Positions 47,101 to 54,274 of a DNA stretch of 64,000 bases are shown one piece after another (position 1 is the stretch's first letter; each line of letters starts with the position of its first letter). The notes under the pieces were generated by a model. The model was not told the DNA's origin. It searched no databases and was given only the letters and a program-made list of their open reading frames with translations. A program made the position numbers and the translations under genes. This DNA is from Dyadobacter crusticola DSM 16708 (GTDB lineage: Bacteria; Bacteroidota; Bacteroidia; Cytophagales; Spirosomataceae): the NCBI RefSeq assembly GCF_000701505.1, contig NZ_JNJB01000013.1, positions 62,001 to 126,000 on the forward strand. The letters are read 5' to 3'.

Positions 47101-47515
47101 CATTTTCAACCTGAGTGCGCAGGGACAAGGTTATGATTACGGGCAGGCATTGAATATGCCGCGCGAGGTTTATCTGGACCATTGGACACCGACCAACACC
47201 GATGCCAAATACCCGATTATCAGGACTTCTTCGCAGGCTCAAATGTCAGACAGGTTCGTAGAAGACGGCTCTTACCTCCGTTTTAAAAATATCCAGCTGA
47301 GCTACAATCTGCCGGTATCCAGGCTCGACCTGAAATGGCTTCGCAACGCACAGATTTACGTGAGCGGCCAGAACCTGATCACTTTTACGAAATACTCCTG
47401 GTATGATCCCGAGGTAAACTCCTATGGAAGCGGTAACTCGTTTGTACAGGGTATCGACCATTATGTATACCCTGCGGCCAAGACGACCACAGTAGGTTTA
47501 AGAGTTGGGTTTTGA
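44195..47515 (+). CDS. SusC/RagA TonB-dependent transporter with STN signalling domain
   Basis: Outer-membrane importer of 1106 residues. Signal segment (ITATQLLFALLLIGTSYA), STN domain at about 45-115 (IRKVLAQLEKQVDVRFVFSS, YEVLDQVLTPLGLQYEISGK), carboxypeptidase-regulatory-like domain (GKVLDEKGTGLPGVSVVLKG), TonB-box region EIVVIGYGQVKKSDLTGSV, plug (NNADIESIEVLKDASATAIY) and barrel ending VGLRVGF. The start at 44195 is an ATG before the lysine-rich signal; the frame is open 30 codons further. It is the receptor of the sigma/FecR set directly upstream and pairs with the SusD 27 bases downstream. Confidence 0.94.
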   Translation: MKKPLKCRQVLKWTMRITATQLLFALLLIGTSYAREGRAQTLLSQKISLVANGSEIRKVLAQLEKQVDVRFVFSSKLINSTRKVTVSAQDKPLYEVLDQVLTPLGLQYEISGKIIILKRQGSLPDVKAAEGAVKPAKNVSGKVLDEKGTGLPGVSVVLKGTQTGTTTDAEGQFQVDVPDAAANAVLIFSFVGYQSQEVVIGSQSALIVNMVLEDKSLQEIVVIGYGQVKKSDLTGSVASIKSTELNAYPATNLVQSLAGRAAGVYVSQNTGAPGSPISVRVRGTNSIQGSNEPLYVVDGFPYSGNPTLLNNADIESIEVLKDASATAIYGSRGANGVVLISTKRGKAGRVNVDYEGYYGIQTIRKKLDLMNATEYANFYNEQAANDGVAPHFTQDQINSFGEGTDWQDIVFRKAPIQNHAVTVSGGTEKTRFSVALSNFNQDGIVKGSDYVRNALRLNLSSDIGKKFKFDISSILSRIDSDRKNSERGNRGGTLMSAMLSGYPTIPAILPDGSYSRLAEAYAWGSNVIVNPLNYLNYYSDKIRSNKVLTNAALTFEPVKGLTLKTLAGIENTDDRTDTYTTTRFVNSKGSARIETGQITSFLSENTVNYIKDFGKHNISAVAGFTYQDYTATVFRTSGSGFISDNQETYDIGAAATQDVPLSSYQKWALLSYLARVNYTFNSKILATISFRADGSSRYSEGEKWGSFPSAALAWRVSEENFIKNVPFISDLKIRAGYGETGNTSIQPYFTLNQLVSNQVVFGDALNIYYAPGTRLAAPLKWETTAQADIGLDLGILNNRFTLTADYYIKNTRDLLNNVALPSSLGFTYTIQNIGKIQNKGLELGVNAAVLEGAFKWNISTNLSINKNKVMKLYGGNDILGQTIGAAVNDNVNILREGFPLGSFYGYVEKGYDDKGFIAYEDFNNNGARDAGDKRIIGNPNPKFTYGFNSSMSFKNFDLNVFIQGSQGNDIFNLSAQGQGYDYGQALNMPREVYLDHWTPTNTDAKYPIIRTSSQAQMSDRFVEDGSYLRFKNIQLSYNLPVSRLDLKWLRNAQIYVSGQNLITFTKYSWYDPEVNSYGSGNSFVQGIDHYVYPAAKTTTVGLRVGF

Positions 47516-47542
47516 TTTTTAACAAAGCATAAACATTTACAA

Positions 47543-48982
47543 ATGAACAAGATATTCACCTGCTTGTTTTCAGCCGTGGTTTTCATGTCCTGCTCGGACA
47601 TACTGGAAGAAAAACCAAAATCGCTGGCTTCGGAAAACTTCTATAATACTGCCTCGGAAGCCAAGGCGGCAGTTAACGCCATTTACGGTCCGATGCGACT
47701 CGATAATGGACTTTCCATTAACTATCCGGCACAGTTGGAAGGATTGGCCGATTATGGAAATTCACGCGGTACACAGACTGCCGTGAGTCTTTACCAGGGA
47801 TTGGATAATACCAATATCAACCGCGTGGCTGTTATCTGGGATAACTTTTACCAATCGATCCGCAATGCGAACCTGGTGATCAGCAACGTTCCGAAAGGTA
47901 CCAGCACAACGCCGGAAGAAAAGGCGATGTTTGTTGCCGAAGCCAAGTACCTGCGTGCGCTGATTTATTTTGCAATGGTACGGAACTGGGGCGGCGTGCC
48001 GCTGCGTACCGAGGAAAATATGACGGTTGCAGAGATTCCCCGCGCGAGTGTGGAAGATGTATATAAACTGATCCTTGCCGATGCTTTGGAAGCTGAAAGC
48101 GGCCTGCCTGACAACCCGGCTGAAATTGGCAGACCTACAAAATGGGCTGCGAAGACACTTCTTTCAGAAATATACCTTTACCAGGAAAACTGGGCCGGCG
48201 CTCAGACCAAGTCGAAGGAAGTGATCGAAAGCAATAAATACTCGCTGGTGGAAGTGGCTACTTCCGAGGATTTCCAAAAGATTTACGGGCCTGAGGTTGT
48301 CAATACCACCGAAGAGATTTTCTATTTCAAGTACTCGCGCCAGCAGGGATTCGGGCTGGTAACTTACGCGCACCGTAAGACGGATAAATACAACTACTAC
48401 GGTCCGGGCGGTGTTTACGCGCAGTATACCGATTCGGTTTCCAACCCGGTAATCAAGAACTGGGATGCGAAAGACCTGCGCAAAGCGCACATTTTGTACA
48501 ATGTAGATATTGGGCTCGGGCCTAACTCCTGCCTTTTCCGCAAGTACCGCGATCCGGCTGCCACAGCGGGCGCAGGCAATGATTACCCTTGGTACCGCTA
48601 TGCCGATCTGCTGCTTTTTCACGCCGAGGCTGATGCGCGCGCCAATGGAAAACCGACCGCAGAAGGTTTGGAAAGTCTGAACAAAGTGCATCGCAGGGCT
48701 TACGGGTTTAACTCCAAAGCACCTTCGGCAGTGGATTTCAAACTCAGTGATTTTGCGGGACTTACTGCCTTTATAGATAAGGTTGTGCAGGAAAGAGGGT
48801 ATGAAACCATGTACGAGGGCAAAAGGTGGAACGATCTCAAAAGATTGGGCATTGCAAAGCAGCGAATTTTGGAAACAAAGAAAATCGTGGTGGCAGACAA
48901 GCACATGCTCTGGCCGATCCCCAACTCCGAGCTGCTTTATAACAAGGCGATCAAGCCTACCGACCAGAACCCGGGCTATTAA
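47543..48982 (+). CDS. SusD/RagB-family outer-membrane lipoprotein
   Basis: This 479-residue lipoprotein has Cys17 in VVFMSC. SusD blocks include AEAKYLRALIYFAMVRNWGG, YRYADLLLFHAEADARANGK, YETMYEGKRWNDLKRLGIAK and the C-terminus PTDQNPGY. It is the surface partner of the STN-type SusC and is followed 35 bases later by the first of two FAD-dependent oxidoreductases. Confidence 0.94.
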   Translation: MNKIFTCLFSAVVFMSCSDILEEKPKSLASENFYNTASEAKAAVNAIYGPMRLDNGLSINYPAQLEGLADYGNSRGTQTAVSLYQGLDNTNINRVAVIWDNFYQSIRNANLVISNVPKGTSTTPEEKAMFVAEAKYLRALIYFAMVRNWGGVPLRTEENMTVAEIPRASVEDVYKLILADALEAESGLPDNPAEIGRPTKWAAKTLLSEIYLYQENWAGAQTKSKEVIESNKYSLVEVATSEDFQKIYGPEVVNTTEEIFYFKYSRQQGFGLVTYAHRKTDKYNYYGPGGVYAQYTDSVSNPVIKNWDAKDLRKAHILYNVDIGLGPNSCLFRKYRDPAATAGAGNDYPWYRYADLLLFHAEADARANGKPTAEGLESLNKVHRRAYGFNSKAPSAVDFKLSDFAGLTAFIDKVVQERGYETMYEGKRWNDLKRLGIAKQRILETKKIVVADKHMLWPIPNSELLYNKAIKPTDQNPGY

Positions 48983-49017
48983 GAAATGTCCATACTACTC
49001 ACTAAATCAATCTTGAA

Positions 49018-51030
49018 ATGAGGATAAAACTGGTAGCTATTACGATCCTGACTGCCTTTGTCGCTTCCGGATTTCGCACTTCGCCGCAGACGGCGGCGCA
49101 AAAAGTGGATATCTGCATTTACGGCGGCACCGCGGCAGGTGTAATTGCGGCTTATACAGCCAAGAAAATGGGTAAAACTGTCGCCCTCATCGAACCTACC
49201 TCGCATTTGGGCGGTATGACCTCGGGCGGTTTGGGACAGACTGACATCGGTAACAAATACGCGATATCGGGACTTTCCCTGGATTTCTATCGCAGGCTGG
49301 GCAAGCATTACGGCAAGTTCGAGCAATGGATCTTTGAGCCTCACGTGGCAAAGAAATATCTGCAGCAGTACCTCGATGAAGCCGGCATTAAGGTCACTTA
49401 CCAGCGGAGGATTGTTTCGGCAAGCAAGAATGGAACGGTGATCAACTCCATTGTTTTGGAAAACAGCCAAAAACCCGATCCGGCGACCAATACCACGATC
49501 GAGGCGGCCATGTTCATTGACTGTTCTTACGAGGGCGATCTGATGGCGCGCGCTGGTGTCTCTTATGCAGTCGGCCGGGAATCGAATGCGGAATATGGGG
49601 AGACGATCAATGGCGTGCAGCTGATGACCGGCCACCAGTTTCCCGACGGCATTGATCCTTACAAAATCCCAGGGAAGCCCGAAAGCGGCTTGCTGTGGGG
49701 CATTTCGGATGAAAAACTGCTGCCTAATGGAACGGGTGACAAGAAAGTACAGGCTTACAACTATCGCATTTGCCTCACTTCCGATCCTGCAAACCAGCTG
49801 CCGATCACGCGGCCTGCCGGTTACGATTCGACGCGCTACGAGCTTTTGGTGCGACTCATGAACAAGCAGCCCCAGCGGAAGACGCTCAATGATTATTTCA
49901 TCTGGAGCAAAATGCCCAACAACAAAACGGACATTAATAATCGTAATGGCTTTTCGACAGATATGATCGGGACCAACTACGCGTACCCCGATGCAAACTA
50001 CCGGAAGCGTGAGGAGATCATACGCGAGCACGAGGTATATACCAAAGGGCTGTTGTATTTTGTGGGTAACGATCCGCGGGTACCTCAGGAGCTCAGGAGC
50101 GAAATGCTGAAATGGGGTTACCCAAAAGATGAATACACCGACACAGGTAACTGGTCGCCACAGCTATATGTGCGTGAGGCGCGGAGAATGGTAGGTAACT
50201 ACGTGATGACGCAAGCCAATTGCGAAAGCAAAAAGGTGGTAAGCGACGGCGTGGGAATGGCCGCATACACCATGGATTCGCACAATATCCAGCGTCTTGT
50301 GGTGAATGGGATGGTAAAAAACGAAGGTAATGTGGAAGTGGGCGGCTTTGGCCCCTACCCTGTTTCTTACCAGGCTATTGTTCCGAAACCGGCTGAATGT
50401 ACTAACCTGCTTGTCCCCGTTTGCCTGTCTGCCACGCACATTGCTTACGGCTCTATTCGCATGGAACCGGTGTTCATGGTTCTCGCCCAGTCAGCGGCGG
50501 CGGCGGCGGTAATGGCAATCGACGGCAAGCTGCCGGTTCAAAAAGTGGATGTTGCAAAGCTGCAAAAGCAGCTCGCCGCTAATCCGCTGGTTACCGGCCG
50601 AATCCAGCACGTGGTAGTTGACAATGAAGATGCGCGGAACGTGAAAGTGGAAGGTAAATGGGCCACCGGCAACAAGGGCGGCTACGGGCCTTCGTTTTTC
50701 GCTTCTGACACAACTACGAAAAACTTGCAATCTGTACGGTTTACGCCGGTCATACCAAAATCTGGCAAGTACGCGGCTTACATCTACTTACCTAAGCTGC
50801 CCGGGTTGTCTTCGATTATTCCACTCACTGTTTCTGACGGTAAAAGCCAGAAGAATGTATCTATCAAAACTGCTGATGTGCAGGTCGTTGGTCAAACTTC
50901 CGGTGAATGGGTGTTTTTGGGCGACTTTGATATAGCTGCGGGTGCAAAAGCTTTTGTTGAAATCTCCAATAAAGGAGCCGACGGACAGGTACTCGCAGAT
51001 GCTGTGCTGATGGTGCCGGCAGTTCAATAA
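49018..51030 (+). CDS. Exported FAD-dependent oxidoreductase with golvesin-like C-terminal domain
   Basis: This 670-residue protein has an N-terminal signal segment (LVAITILTAFVASGF), then the FAD-binding Rossmann motif IYGGTAAGVIAA (about 34-45), ALIEPTSHLGGMTSGGLG and MFIDCSYEGDLMARAGV of the FAD_oxidored family. A late conserved block is LLVPVCLSATHIAYGSIRME. Residues about 531-670 form a separate beta domain (VVVDNEDARNVKVEGKWATG, VRFTPVIPKSGKYAAYIYLP, ADAVLMVP) like golvesin and xanthan-lyase C-terminal modules, probably carbohydrate-binding. It is the first enzyme gene of the sigma/FecR-SusC/D operon and is paralogous to the next gene. Substrate and electron acceptor are unknown. Confidence 0.88.
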   Translation: MRIKLVAITILTAFVASGFRTSPQTAAQKVDICIYGGTAAGVIAAYTAKKMGKTVALIEPTSHLGGMTSGGLGQTDIGNKYAISGLSLDFYRRLGKHYGKFEQWIFEPHVAKKYLQQYLDEAGIKVTYQRRIVSASKNGTVINSIVLENSQKPDPATNTTIEAAMFIDCSYEGDLMARAGVSYAVGRESNAEYGETINGVQLMTGHQFPDGIDPYKIPGKPESGLLWGISDEKLLPNGTGDKKVQAYNYRICLTSDPANQLPITRPAGYDSTRYELLVRLMNKQPQRKTLNDYFIWSKMPNNKTDINNRNGFSTDMIGTNYAYPDANYRKREEIIREHEVYTKGLLYFVGNDPRVPQELRSEMLKWGYPKDEYTDTGNWSPQLYVREARRMVGNYVMTQANCESKKVVSDGVGMAAYTMDSHNIQRLVVNGMVKNEGNVEVGGFGPYPVSYQAIVPKPAECTNLLVPVCLSATHIAYGSIRMEPVFMVLAQSAAAAAVMAIDGKLPVQKVDVAKLQKQLAANPLVTGRIQHVVVDNEDARNVKVEGKWATGNKGGYGPSFFASDTTTKNLQSVRFTPVIPKSGKYAAYIYLPKLPGLSSIIPLTVSDGKSQKNVSIKTADVQVVGQTSGEWVFLGDFDIAAGAKAFVEISNKGADGQVLADAVLMVPAVQ

Positions 51031-51052
51031 TTTTTACCTAACCTTTTTAAAA

Positions 51053-52717
51053 ATGAAAAAATTAGTCGCATTTATATTGGCAGCCCTTTTTCCCGCCTTG
51101 CTGTTTGCGGAAGTCCAAAAAAATGATTTTGAGGCAGATGTAGTCGTTTACGGAGGTACCTCAGGTGCAGTTACGGCAGCAGTACAGGTAGTGAAGCAAG
51201 GCAAAACTGTAATTATGGTATCTCCTGACAAACACCTGGGCGGCCTTTCGTCGGGGGGATTGGGATTTACTGATACTGGTAATAAATCCGTGATCGGCGG
51301 ACTGGCGCGAGAGTTCTACCACCGCGTGTACCTGCATTACGACAAGCCGGAAGCCTGGCAGTGGCAAAAGAAAGAAGAGTACGGTAACAAAGGCCAGGGC
51401 ACGCCGGCAATGGACGGTGCCGACCGGACCATGTGGATATTTGAACCAAAGGTTGCAGAGCGTGTTTTTGAAGATTTTGTGAAAGAGAATAACCTGAAAG
51501 TGTACCGCGATGAGTGGCTCGACCGCGAAAAGGGCGTGAAGATGGAAGGTGGTAAAATCGTTTCCTTCAAAACACTGAGCGGCAAAACCTTCAAAGGAAA
51601 AATGTTCATCGACGCTACCTACGAGGGAGATTTAATGGCTGCTGCCGGCGTGAAATACCACGTAGGACGCGAGGCCAACAGCGTTTACAACGAGGAATGG
51701 AACGGGATACAAGCCGGCGTTTTTCAGCATGGGCATTATTTCAAAAAGAACGTGAGTCCGTACAAAATCGAGGGCGATCCGAAGAGCGGCCTGCTTCCTT
51801 ATGTTTCAGACGAGCCAATCGGGAAAAACGGCGACGGTGATAACAAGATCCAGGCTTACTGCTTCCGTATGTGCCTGTCATCCAATCCCGACAACCGCAT
51901 TCCGTTTGCCAAACCCGAAGGCTATGATCCTGCGAAATATGAGCTGCTGGCAAGGGTTTACAAAGCAGGCTGGTCAGAAACTTTCGACAAATACGATCCA
52001 ATCCCAAACAAAAAGACCGATACCAACAACCACGGTCCATTCAGCACGGATTTCATCGGGCAAAATTACGACTATCCCGATGCTACTTACGAGCGCAGGA
52101 AGCAGATCATCAAAGAGCACGAGCTTTATCAAAAAGGCCTGATGTATTATCTGACCAATGACAAGAACGTACCCGACAGTGTGCGCGCCGAAATGGCGAA
52201 ATGGGGCTTACCGAAGGATGAGTTCAAGGACAATGGCGGCTGGCCGCATCAGATCTACGTGCGCGAAGCACGCCGGATGATCGGCCAGGAAGTAATGACA
52301 GAAAATGAAACTCTGGGTAAAAAGCCGGTGAACCAGTCAGTGGGAATGGGATCTTACTCCCTCGACGCGCATAATGCGCAGCGGTATGTGAAAGAAGATG
52401 GTTTTGTCCAAAACGAAGGGGATATTGGTGTGCATCCGAAGGTACCTTACGCAATTTCCTATGGTTCGCTGGTACCTAAAAAAGCAGAATGCCAGAACCT
52501 GCTGGTTCCATTGTGCCTGTCGAGCACGCACATTGCATTCGGATCTATCCGGATGGAGCCGGTGTTTATGATTCTGGGCCAGAGTGCCGCTTCGGCAGCT
52601 GTACTGGCGATCGACAAGAAAGTGGCGGTACAGGATGTGGATTATGCCGAGCTTCGCAAGCAGCTGCTAAAAGATAAACAGCGACTTGAATACGTGGCAC
52701 CGTCAACCGGCAAATGA
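51053..52717 (+). CDS. Exported FAD-dependent oxidoreductase, paralogue without golvesin domain
   Basis: This 554-residue protein has a signal peptide (KLVAFILAALFPALLFAE) and the Rossmann motif VVYGGTSGAVTAA (about 32-44), MVSPDKHLGGLSSGGLG, MFIDATYEGDLMAAAGV and LLVPLCLSSTHIAFGSIRME. It matches the neighbour at 49018 along its whole length but lacks that protein's last 140 residues. It starts 22 bases after it and ends before a strong terminator. Tandem copies suggest two related substrates or two steps on one compound brought in by the SusC/D pair. Confidence 0.89.
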   Translation: MKKLVAFILAALFPALLFAEVQKNDFEADVVVYGGTSGAVTAAVQVVKQGKTVIMVSPDKHLGGLSSGGLGFTDTGNKSVIGGLAREFYHRVYLHYDKPEAWQWQKKEEYGNKGQGTPAMDGADRTMWIFEPKVAERVFEDFVKENNLKVYRDEWLDREKGVKMEGGKIVSFKTLSGKTFKGKMFIDATYEGDLMAAAGVKYHVGREANSVYNEEWNGIQAGVFQHGHYFKKNVSPYKIEGDPKSGLLPYVSDEPIGKNGDGDNKIQAYCFRMCLSSNPDNRIPFAKPEGYDPAKYELLARVYKAGWSETFDKYDPIPNKKTDTNNHGPFSTDFIGQNYDYPDATYERRKQIIKEHELYQKGLMYYLTNDKNVPDSVRAEMAKWGLPKDEFKDNGGWPHQIYVREARRMIGQEVMTENETLGKKPVNQSVGMGSYSLDAHNAQRYVKEDGFVQNEGDIGVHPKVPYAISYGSLVPKKAECQNLLVPLCLSSTHIAFGSIRMEPVFMILGQSAASAAVLAIDKKVAVQDVDYAELRKQLLKDKQRLEYVAPSTGK

Positions 52718-52725
52718 TCAGAATC

Positions 52726-52757
52726 AAGGCCTTCTCACTTCGGGAAGGCCTTTTTTG
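52726..52757 (+). terminator. Intrinsic terminator after the oxidoreductase operon
   Basis: AAGGCCTTC (52726-52734) pairs with GAAGGCCTT (52744-52752) over 9 bases with a 9-base loop and a T-run. It lies 9 bases after the stop and ends the long SusC/D-oxidoreductase transcript. Confidence 0.9.
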
Positions 52758-52780
52758 ATGCCTTTGTATTGTTAATGGGA

Positions 52781-53041
52781 CTATTTCTTGTGCAGCAAAT
52801 CAGCCAGCTCGTCAATCAGCTCGTCGGTTTGATCCAGGTATTGTTCCTCATTTAATAAGCCCTGCTGATAGGAATGCAGGACCATGTCCAGGTCTGCTTT
52901 GATCTTTCCGCGCCGCTTTCTTGGCGGGAGTACATACTCTTTTTTGGAAGGGTACTTCTCGTCTATCCAGTTGAGTATCTGGCTAACGATGAAGCAGACC
53001 GTCCCGGCGACAATAAAGAGTATCAATTCAAGAAGTATCAC
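52781..53041 (-). CDS. Small single-helix membrane protein, unknown
   Basis: I do not recognise this 86-residue protein. It has one N-terminal membrane helix (LELILFIVAGTVCFIVSQIL), a basic patch (PPRKRRGKIK) and an acidic amphipathic C-terminal helix (YLDQTDELIDELADLLHKK). The arrangement predicts a cytoplasmic tail. Coding is supported by the clear domain pattern and the placement between a terminator and an independent gene. Confidence 0.6.
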   Translation of the reverse strand: MILLELILFIVAGTVCFIVSQILNWIDEKYPSKKEYVLPPRKRRGKIKADLDMVLHSYQQGLLNEEQYLDQTDELIDELADLLHKK

Positions 53042-53226
53042 TGTGCTACCCGGCTTAGAGATTCGCTGATTGCAAGTCGATTATAAACTTAGAAAAAACG
53101 TGCGAAGGATACAATGGCTTCCAAGTCACTTTTCGGGTGCTTTTCTAAGTTGCCGGGGAGAACCGCTGAACCGTTACTGAAATGAATGGATGAATGAAGC
53201 AGGTCCGGACCTGAGCGGGCAACAAA

Positions 53227-53260
53227 AAAGCGGACGAGCTGTTCAGCCCGTCCGCTTTTC
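53227..53260 (-). terminator. Intrinsic terminator of the beta-barrel protein gene
   Basis: AAAAGCGGACG (53227-53237) pairs with CGTCCGCTTTT (53250-53260), with further pairing toward the loop. On the minus strand a T-run follows. It begins 17 bases after the stop at 53277. Confidence 0.88.
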
Positions 53261-53276
53261 AAAATAATGAATATGA

Positions 53277-53852
53277 TTACTTCACCAACGGGATCGCCCA
53301 GAACAAACTTGCCTGGATTACGCTGTTTTTGAAATCAGGATTGATATTCTGACCTGTGAAGTTTCCCACTTTGGAAAGTCCCGCTACGTAGCGTACACCT
53401 ACTCCCAAGCCAATCGGCGATTGGTAACCAATGCCACCCGCTGCTGCCAGATCAAGGTTTTTTGCAAAGTTATTGATCGTTTGATCAGGAATGTTGGATG
53501 AAGTCCTGAAACCCGCCTGCGGGCCAAACTCTACATAAAAGCCTCCATTTGTCTTGAACTTCAACATGACAGGTACAGTAACATAGCTGATCTTGAAATC
53601 AGACCTGCTTCCGTTACGGTCAACCTTAGCACCCTGTGTTGAAAACAATACTTCCGGCTGAATGGAGAATACATTTCCAAATCCGTAATTGATGATACCG
53701 CCAAGATGGTAACCTACCAAAGCGTCTGACTGAATGTCCCCGCCGGTGTAGTTGCTGATGTTTAACCCTGCTTTTGGGCCGATGCTGAATGACTGGGCGA
53801 ATGCTGATTGTACGGACAAGAAGAGTACCGCAGCGAATAATAATTTTTTCAT
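53277..53852 (-). CDS. Porin-family outer-membrane beta-barrel protein (PorT-like)
   Basis: This 191-residue protein has a signal peptide (LLFAAVLFLSVQSAFAQ), SFSIGPKAGLNISNYTGG, LGGIINYGFGNVFSIQPEVL, FYVEFGPQAGFRTSS and YQSPIGLGVGVRYVAGLS. These are the alternating strands of the small OMP_b-brl_2 barrels found in great number in Bacteroidota. It is monocistronic with its own terminator. No specific role can be read. Confidence 0.9.
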   Translation of the reverse strand: MKKLLFAAVLFLSVQSAFAQSFSIGPKAGLNISNYTGGDIQSDALVGYHLGGIINYGFGNVFSIQPEVLFSTQGAKVDRNGSRSDFKISYVTVPVMLKFKTNGGFYVEFGPQAGFRTSSNIPDQTINNFAKNLDLAAAGGIGYQSPIGLGVGVRYVAGLSKVGNFTGQNINPDFKNSVIQASLFWAIPLVK

Positions 53853-54274
53853 AATAGTAAAGTGATTAAAAATGATCTCGGATGTGCCCGAATATCGTAC
53901 TTCCGGGATGACAACCGACCCGGTTAATTAACCTGGATATCGGTTACATTTCAAATCTCATGCCAAATGGATTTCCGGCTTAAAAGCGCTTTCGTTTGTC
54001 AATAACCAAAGAAGCTTTCCACTGAATTCGAATATGCTGTTTCTACATACGATCCTTTTGCCGACTGGACTGAATTCGAAATATTCACACGTTCCCTTCT
54101 GGACGTTCCTTGTTCATAAATGAACAACTTTCGGGAAAGATAAATGATTAATATATTAATAATCAGCGCCTTAATTGTTGGCAGACTATTTTAGTGAGAA
54201 TCAGCAACAATGTAAGCAACACGTATTTTTTCTGCGGAAAACATGCCCCGGTTTTTACTTAATATTTGTTATCC
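53853..54274. promoter_or_regulatory. Divergent intergenic region rich in palindromes and a direct repeat
   Basis: This 422-base region between the beta-barrel gene and the permease has no likely ORF. It holds a direct repeat ACTGAATTCGAA at 54021-54032 and 54069-54080 (48 bases apart), an inverted repeat TTGTTCAT-N2-ATGAACAA at 54110-54127, and a perfect palindrome ATTAATATATTAAT at 54147-54160. All lie on the permease side. No exact TAnnTTTG box was found. Confidence 0.5.

Noticed and set aside
48979..50031. A 350-codon minus-strand open frame
   Set aside because: Antisense to the FAD oxidoreductase, which has a clear Rossmann motif.
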